Shown in pieces: positions 60,454 through 64,000 of a DNA stretch of 64,000 nt. A program made the position numbers and the translations under genes. Location of the stretch: contig NZ_CP029188.1 in assembly GCF_003097515.1 (NCBI RefSeq), positions 1,913,001 through 1,977,000 on the forward strand, written 5' to 3'. Within the stretch, counting starts at the first letter, position 1. Each line of letters begins with the position of its first letter. Source of the DNA: Streptomyces tirandamycinicus. Its GTDB lineage: Bacteria > Actinomycetota > Actinomycetes > Streptomycetales > Streptomycetaceae. The notes under the pieces were generated by a model, which saw nothing but the letters and a program-made list of their open reading frames with translations, searched no databases and was not told the origin of the DNA.

Positions 60454-63314
60454 GCGGATGCTCCTCCGATCAGGGTGAGGAACGCGTCCTCCAGGCGCCG
60501 GTGCGGTCCCACTCCGGTCACCGGCACGTCCAGCCGGACGAGTTCGGCGACCAGGTAGCTCGCGCCCGCACCGTCCAGGCGGACCAGGAGGCCGCCGTCG
60601 GTGCGGAAGGCGGACGCCACCCCGGGCAGGGCCGCGATCTTCTCCACGAGCGGTGCGGACGGCTCCTCGGCCGTCGTCACCAGCAGGGTGTCCCCCGCGC
60701 CGGTGATGTCGGCGACGGGTCCCGCCTGCACCAGCCGGCCGCGGTCCATGACGACGAGGTGCGTGCAGGACTGCTCCACCTCCGAGAGGAGGTGGCTGGA
60801 GACGATGACGGTCCGGCCCCCGGCCGCGTAGCGGATCATCACGTCCCGCATCTCGCGGATCTGCGGCGGGTCCAGCCCGTTGGTCGGTTCGTCCAGGATG
60901 AGCAGATCCGGCAGCCCGAGCATGGCCTGGGCGATGGCGAGGCGCTGCCGCATGCCCTGCGAGTAGGTGCGGACCGCGCGGGCGAGGGCGTCGCCGAGGC
61001 CCGCGATCTCCAGGGCCTCCTCCACATGGGAGTCCTGGGCGGGGCGGCCGGTGGCCCGCCAGTAGAGCTCGAGGTTCTCCCTGCCGGACAGGTGCGGCAG
61101 GAAGCCGGCGCCCTCGACGAAGGCGCCCACCCGGGAGAGGACCGGCGCTCCGGGCCTGACGGCGTGTCCGAAGACCCTGATCCCGCCGTCGTCGGGGGCG
61201 ATGAGCCCCATCAGCATGCGCAGGGTGGTGGTCTTGCCGGCGCCGTTCGGGCCGAGGAGCCCCAGCACCTGGCCCTTCTCGACGCGGAAGGAGAGGTCCC
61301 GCACCGCGTACCGGTCGGCCGATCCGGCGTACCGCTTGGTGAGCCCGGTGATCTCCAGCGGTACGTCGGCGAGCGCGGGATCGGGTGCCGGTGCGGCGGT
61401 CCGGCGGCGCGCGGTCAGCAGCAGCGCCGCCGCTGCCACCGCGCCCGCGGCGGGCAGGCCCCACACCCACCAGGGCAGGCCCGCCGCCTGGGTGGTGACA
61501 CCGGGTGCGGTGGGCACGCTCAGCGGTCCGGCCGGGGTGACCGAGTAGGCCGCCGGGGCGGCGGGCGAGGCGTGGGCGAGGTCGGTGGCGGCGAGCACCA
61601 GCCGGAGCCGGTGGCCCGCCTCGACCTCGTGGTCCACCGCGGGGAGCGTCAGTTCGACGGTCCTGCCCGCCTTGGCGTCCTCGATCCGGACGGGGGCGAC
61701 GAGCTGGGCGGGAAGCACCTGCTGCCGGCCGTCCGGGCCAACGTCGTAGACCTTGCCGAAGAGGACCGCCGTTCCGTTGTCCGAGGTGACCTTCACCCGG
61801 ACGGTGGGCGAGCCGGTGATCCGGGTGCGGCGGTCGAGCGGCGCTGAGTCGAAGCGGGCGTGCTGCCCCGGGAAGTCGAGCGAGAGGCCGACGCCGAGCG
61901 AGGAGAGCCCGGAGAGCCCGCCGCCCAGTCCGGGCACGGTGGAGATCCCCGGCGGTCCGGCTCCGGCCGGGTTGCGGAAGTGCTGCGTCCCGCCGGTCAG
62001 TACGACCTCGCGGCGTCCCGCTCCCAGGCCCGGGTACGCGTCGGCCGTGGCGCCGCGCAGGGTTGCCTGCCCGTCGGTGGAGTCGACGCCTCCGGTGCGG
62101 CTGACCCGGAACGCGGGGCCGGGGTCGGCGGTCTTGTCCCCGTTCAGGTACCGGTCGAACCAGGCGGAGATCCGTTGCTGGACCCGGGCCGTCTCCAGAT
62201 CGCCGCCGTCGTGGCCGCCGGCGATCCAGTCGACCGCGACGGTCGCCCCGTTGCCGGCGATCGCCCGGGCCATGGCGTCGGCGTGCGAGAGCGGGAAGAG
62301 CGAGTCGGACTGCCCCTGGACGATGAGTGCGGGGACCTTGATCCGGTCGGCGACGGCGGACGGGCTGCGGGCCTCCAGCAGGGCCCGGGCTTCGGCGTCC
62401 GGGCTGCCGCTGGTCGCGACGCGCTCGTACATGGCGCACAGGGCGGGTTCGAAGCGTCCGCAGGCCGGCGCGGGCTGCCCGGCGGAGGCGTCGCGTGCGC
62501 TGCCCCGGCCGGTGGCGCCGGACTGCGTGGGGGCCCCGGCGCCGGCACCGGTGACCGGGCCCGAGTCGGCACCGGTCCCCGCCCCCGAGTCCGCTCCGGA
62601 GCCCGAGCCGTCCCCTGGGCCGGCGCCGTCCCCGGCGGGAGCGTCGGCCGGCGGTACGGCGGAGTCGGGGACGAGTCCGGACCCGCCGGCCGAACCGGCC
62701 GTGAAGAACAGCCCCGCCCAGAGCTTCTTGAAGACGCCGTCCGGGAACAGCGCGTCGGCGAGGTTCCAGTACGTGATCTGCGGAGCGATGGCGTCGACCC
62801 GGCGGTCCTGGCCGGCCGCGAGCAGGGAGACGGCGCCGCCGTAGGACGCGCCGGTGATCCCCACGCGCGGGTCGCCCTCGGCGTCCAGCTCCACCTCCGG
62901 CCGGGCGGCGAGCCAGTCGATCAGCCGCGAGACGTCCCTGACCTCGCGCTCGGGGTCGTTCAGCCCGATGGTGCCGGTGGACGCGCCGAAGCCGCGGGCG
63001 GACCAGGTCATGACGGCGTAACCGTCCCTCGCCAGCGCCTCCGCCTGCTGCCGCACGGCGTCCTTGCTGCTGCCGAAGCCGTGCCCGATCAGCACGGCGG
63101 GCCGGCGGCCCTCCCCGGAGGTGAAGTACGAGGTGTCGATTCTCGCGCCCGGCACGGCCAGCATCCGGTCCTCGCGGTGCACGGCGGGCTCTTCGCCCGA
63201 GGCGGCGGCGGTCCAGGTGCCCGCGCCCGCCAGCACGGCGAGGGCGGCGACGGCCGTGAGCAGCCGCCTTCGGCGCCGGGGCGGCACGGCTCGGCCGGGG
63301 AGTCGGATCCTCAT
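60450..63314 (-). CDS. Fusion: extracytoplasmic S15/CocE-like hydrolase + membrane helix + ABC ATPase
   Basis: 954 aa from ATG 63314 (weak ribosome site). A signal-anchor helix near residue 30 (LLTAVAALAVLAGAGTW) is followed by a CocE/X-Pro dipeptidyl-peptidase-type alpha/beta hydrolase: VLIGHGFGSS, nucleophile ITGASYGGAVSLL, acid QGQSDSLFP, histidine AGGHDGGDLE. A Gly/Ala/Ser linker interrupts it (about 225-265), and a jelly-roll domain follows. A second helix (LPWWVWGLPAAGAVAAAALL, about 625) leads to a cytosolic ABC ATPase with LLGPNGAGKTTTLRML, TYSQGMRQRLAIAQ and LLILDEPTNGLD. The hydrolase should be outside and the ATPase inside. Confidence 0.9.
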   Translation of the reverse strand: MRIRLPGRAVPPRRRRRLLTAVAALAVLAGAGTWTAAASGEEPAVHREDRMLAVPGARIDTSYFTSGEGRRPAVLIGHGFGSSKDAVRQQAEALARDGYAVMTWSARGFGASTGTIGLNDPEREVRDVSRLIDWLAARPEVELDAEGDPRVGITGASYGGAVSLLAAGQDRRVDAIAPQITYWNLADALFPDGVFKKLWAGLFFTAGSAGGSGLVPDSAVPPADAPAGDGAGPGDGSGSGADSGAGTGADSGPVTGAGAGAPTQSGATGRGSARDASAGQPAPACGRFEPALCAMYERVATSGSPDAEARALLEARSPSAVADRIKVPALIVQGQSDSLFPLSHADAMARAIAGNGATVAVDWIAGGHDGGDLETARVQQRISAWFDRYLNGDKTADPGPAFRVSRTGGVDSTDGQATLRGATADAYPGLGAGRREVVLTGGTQHFRNPAGAGPPGISTVPGLGGGLSGLSSLGVGLSLDFPGQHARFDSAPLDRRTRITGSPTVRVKVTSDNGTAVLFGKVYDVGPDGRQQVLPAQLVAPVRIEDAKAGRTVELTLPAVDHEVEAGHRLRLVLAATDLAHASPAAPAAYSVTPAGPLSVPTAPGVTTQAAGLPWWVWGLPAAGAVAAAALLLTARRRTAAPAPDPALADVPLEITGLTKRYAGSADRYAVRDLSFRVEKGQVLGLLGPNGAGKTTTLRMLMGLIAPDDGGIRVFGHAVRPGAPVLSRVGAFVEGAGFLPHLSGRENLELYWRATGRPAQDSHVEEALEIAGLGDALARAVRTYSQGMRQRLAIAQAMLGLPDLLILDEPTNGLDPPQIREMRDVMIRYAAGGRTVIVSSHLLSEVEQSCTHLVVMDRGRLVQAGPVADITGAGDTLLVTTAEEPSAPLVEKIAALPGVASAFRTDGGLLVRLDGAGASYLVAELVRLDVPVTGVGPHRRLEDAFLTLIGGASA

Positions 63315-63547
63315 GCCCGAAACCCTAAGCGGACGGCGGTCCCGGCTGCCGCTGCCGCCGGGCTGAACCGTGTGACCTCCTCGGGTAGTACCCGGGGTCA
63401 CCGCCGTACTCCAGCCGCGGTACACGGAGCCGTACTCCAGCCGGAACACGGAGCCGGGTGCGCGGGGAACGGATCGGAGCCGGGGCGCGGCCGGGCGCCG
63501 GATGTGATCCCCGATCGGCGTATTGCGCCCTCTTGGAGGGGCACTTC

Positions 63548-63673
63548 ATGACAGTTCATCCCCGGGGGATTCATCCGGATATGCACAGTGGCCCCAAGTG
63601 GGCGTGTGCACAATGCAGATGTCGCCGATGTCCGCCAAATTGCCCATGCCACCTGCGGTTTTGCTCCAACTGA
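63548..63673 (+). CDS. 41-aa cysteine-rich peptide
   Basis: ATG 63548 has GGAGGGG six bases upstream, one of the best ribosome sites in the window. The peptide begins MTVHPRGIHPDMHSGPKWAC and ends HLRFCSN, with seven Cys in the last 24 residues arranged C-x2-C-x-C-x2-C-x3-C-x-C-x4-C, plus His. No signal peptide. The arrangement suggests a zinc- or metal-binding mini-protein. Codon use is A/T-richer (AGA, TGT, AAT, TTT) than in the neighbouring genes. Not recognised; it stands between a divergent transporter gene and a peptidase gene. Confidence 0.7.
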   Translation: MTVHPRGIHPDMHSGPKWACAQCRCRRCPPNCPCHLRFCSN

Positions 63674-63777
63674 TCGGTAGCAACCCCTTGTGTGCCGCAT
63701 CACCTCACGAGAGGCTGTGCCGGCGTCCGCACCGCCGCGCGGACGCTTGTCGTGTTCCGATCAAATAGAGAGGTCAG

Positions 63778-64000
63778 GTGCACGAGATGAGATTCACTGC
63801 CCGCCGCTTCATACCCATGGGCGCGCTGCTCCCCGCAGTCGTCGTCGCGGCCGGTCTCCAGTTCGCCGTCACCCCCACAGCGCACAGTGCGCCGATCGGC
63901 GATCTTCGTCTCGCCCCCACTGCAACCGCCGTACAGAACAGCTGGATCGTCGTCCTCAAGGACGGCAGCACGAAGGTCTCCGAGGTGACCGCCGACGAGG
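63778..64000 (+). CDS. S8 family peptidase, N-terminal part (runs off window)
   Basis: GTG 63778 has GAGAGG about five bases upstream; ATG 63787 is the alternative. Signal peptide RRFIPMGALLPAVVVAAGLQ then FAVTPTAHSAP, followed by the start of an I9 propeptide (NSWIVVLKDGSTKVSEVTAD). The catalytic domain lies beyond the window end. It would be the third S8 peptidase in this 64 kb. The call rests on the propeptide only. Confidence 0.7.
   Translation, partial: MHEMRFTARRFIPMGALLPAVVVAAGLQFAVTPTAHSAPIGDLRLAPTATAVQNSWIVVLKDGSTKVSEVTADE

Overview
The window is high-GC actinobacterial DNA and almost certainly comes from Streptomyces or a close relative. The evidence is strong third-position GC, many GTG starts, a complete four-gene conservon, a dynamin pair of the sporulation type, an LAXTG cell-wall protein with a thioester domain, and the order asd / pepN / conservon. 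Genes lie on both strands. Several small intergenic tandem arrays and two small degraded islets interrupt an otherwise ordinary chromosomal arm or core.

Layout. 1-5126: end of a secreted S8 peptidase, asd and pepN, each followed by a strong hairpin. 5259-8128: conservon cvnABCD (overlapping genes). 8447-11483: a second secreted subtilase, an EamA exporter and a divergent MarR regulator sharing an operator with a perfect 22-bp inverted repeat. 11734-18231: small membrane protein, 4-alpha-glucanotransferase with a translationally coupled repeat peptide, a secreted GH84-type enzyme with CBM32, and an HNH nuclease. 18432-21809: mscS, two tandem arrays, and a leaderless-looking 40-aa ORF in front of a single-chain sigma/zinc anti-sigma/ricin-lectin protein. 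22214-24708: GH4 glycosidase and BadF-type sugar kinase.

25102-36521 is the most interesting block: a seven-gene, one-strand signalling cluster. It has GlnX-like sensor, GlnH-like binding protein, coiled-coil protein, PknG-type Ser/Thr kinase with TPRs, PP2C phosphatase, VWA protein and FHA protein. The kinase, phosphatase and FHA protein together carry about seven short zinc-ribbon modules, two of them a recent tandem duplication. It extends the mycobacterial glnX-glnH-pknG set with a phosphatase, a VWA protein and an FHA reader, which suggests a complete extracellular-ligand to phosphoprotein relay.

36528-48624: methyltransferase, truncated haemoglobin, thioesterase, EttA, HAD protein, LAXTG surface protein, SSB paralogue and the dynA-dynB operon. 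48935-51197: tRNA-Arg(UCU) followed by a scarred islet (antitoxin, truncated PIN toxin joined to a truncated VOC gene, a partial duplicate of the tRNA 5' region, a small GntR gene with an 8-mer repeat array, two small ORFs). 51518-55514: flavoprotein, MFS exporter, hydrolase, cupin. 55705-57646: second islet with a recombinase fragment, a standalone acyltransferase lacking the usual carboxylate-binding Arg, a lipocalin-like protein and a possible transposase remnant. 57643-63314: VWA lipoprotein, ABC permease and an unusual hydrolase-ABC ATPase fusion. 63548-64000: a 41-aa seven-cysteine peptide with an excellent ribosome site, then the start of a third S8 peptidase.
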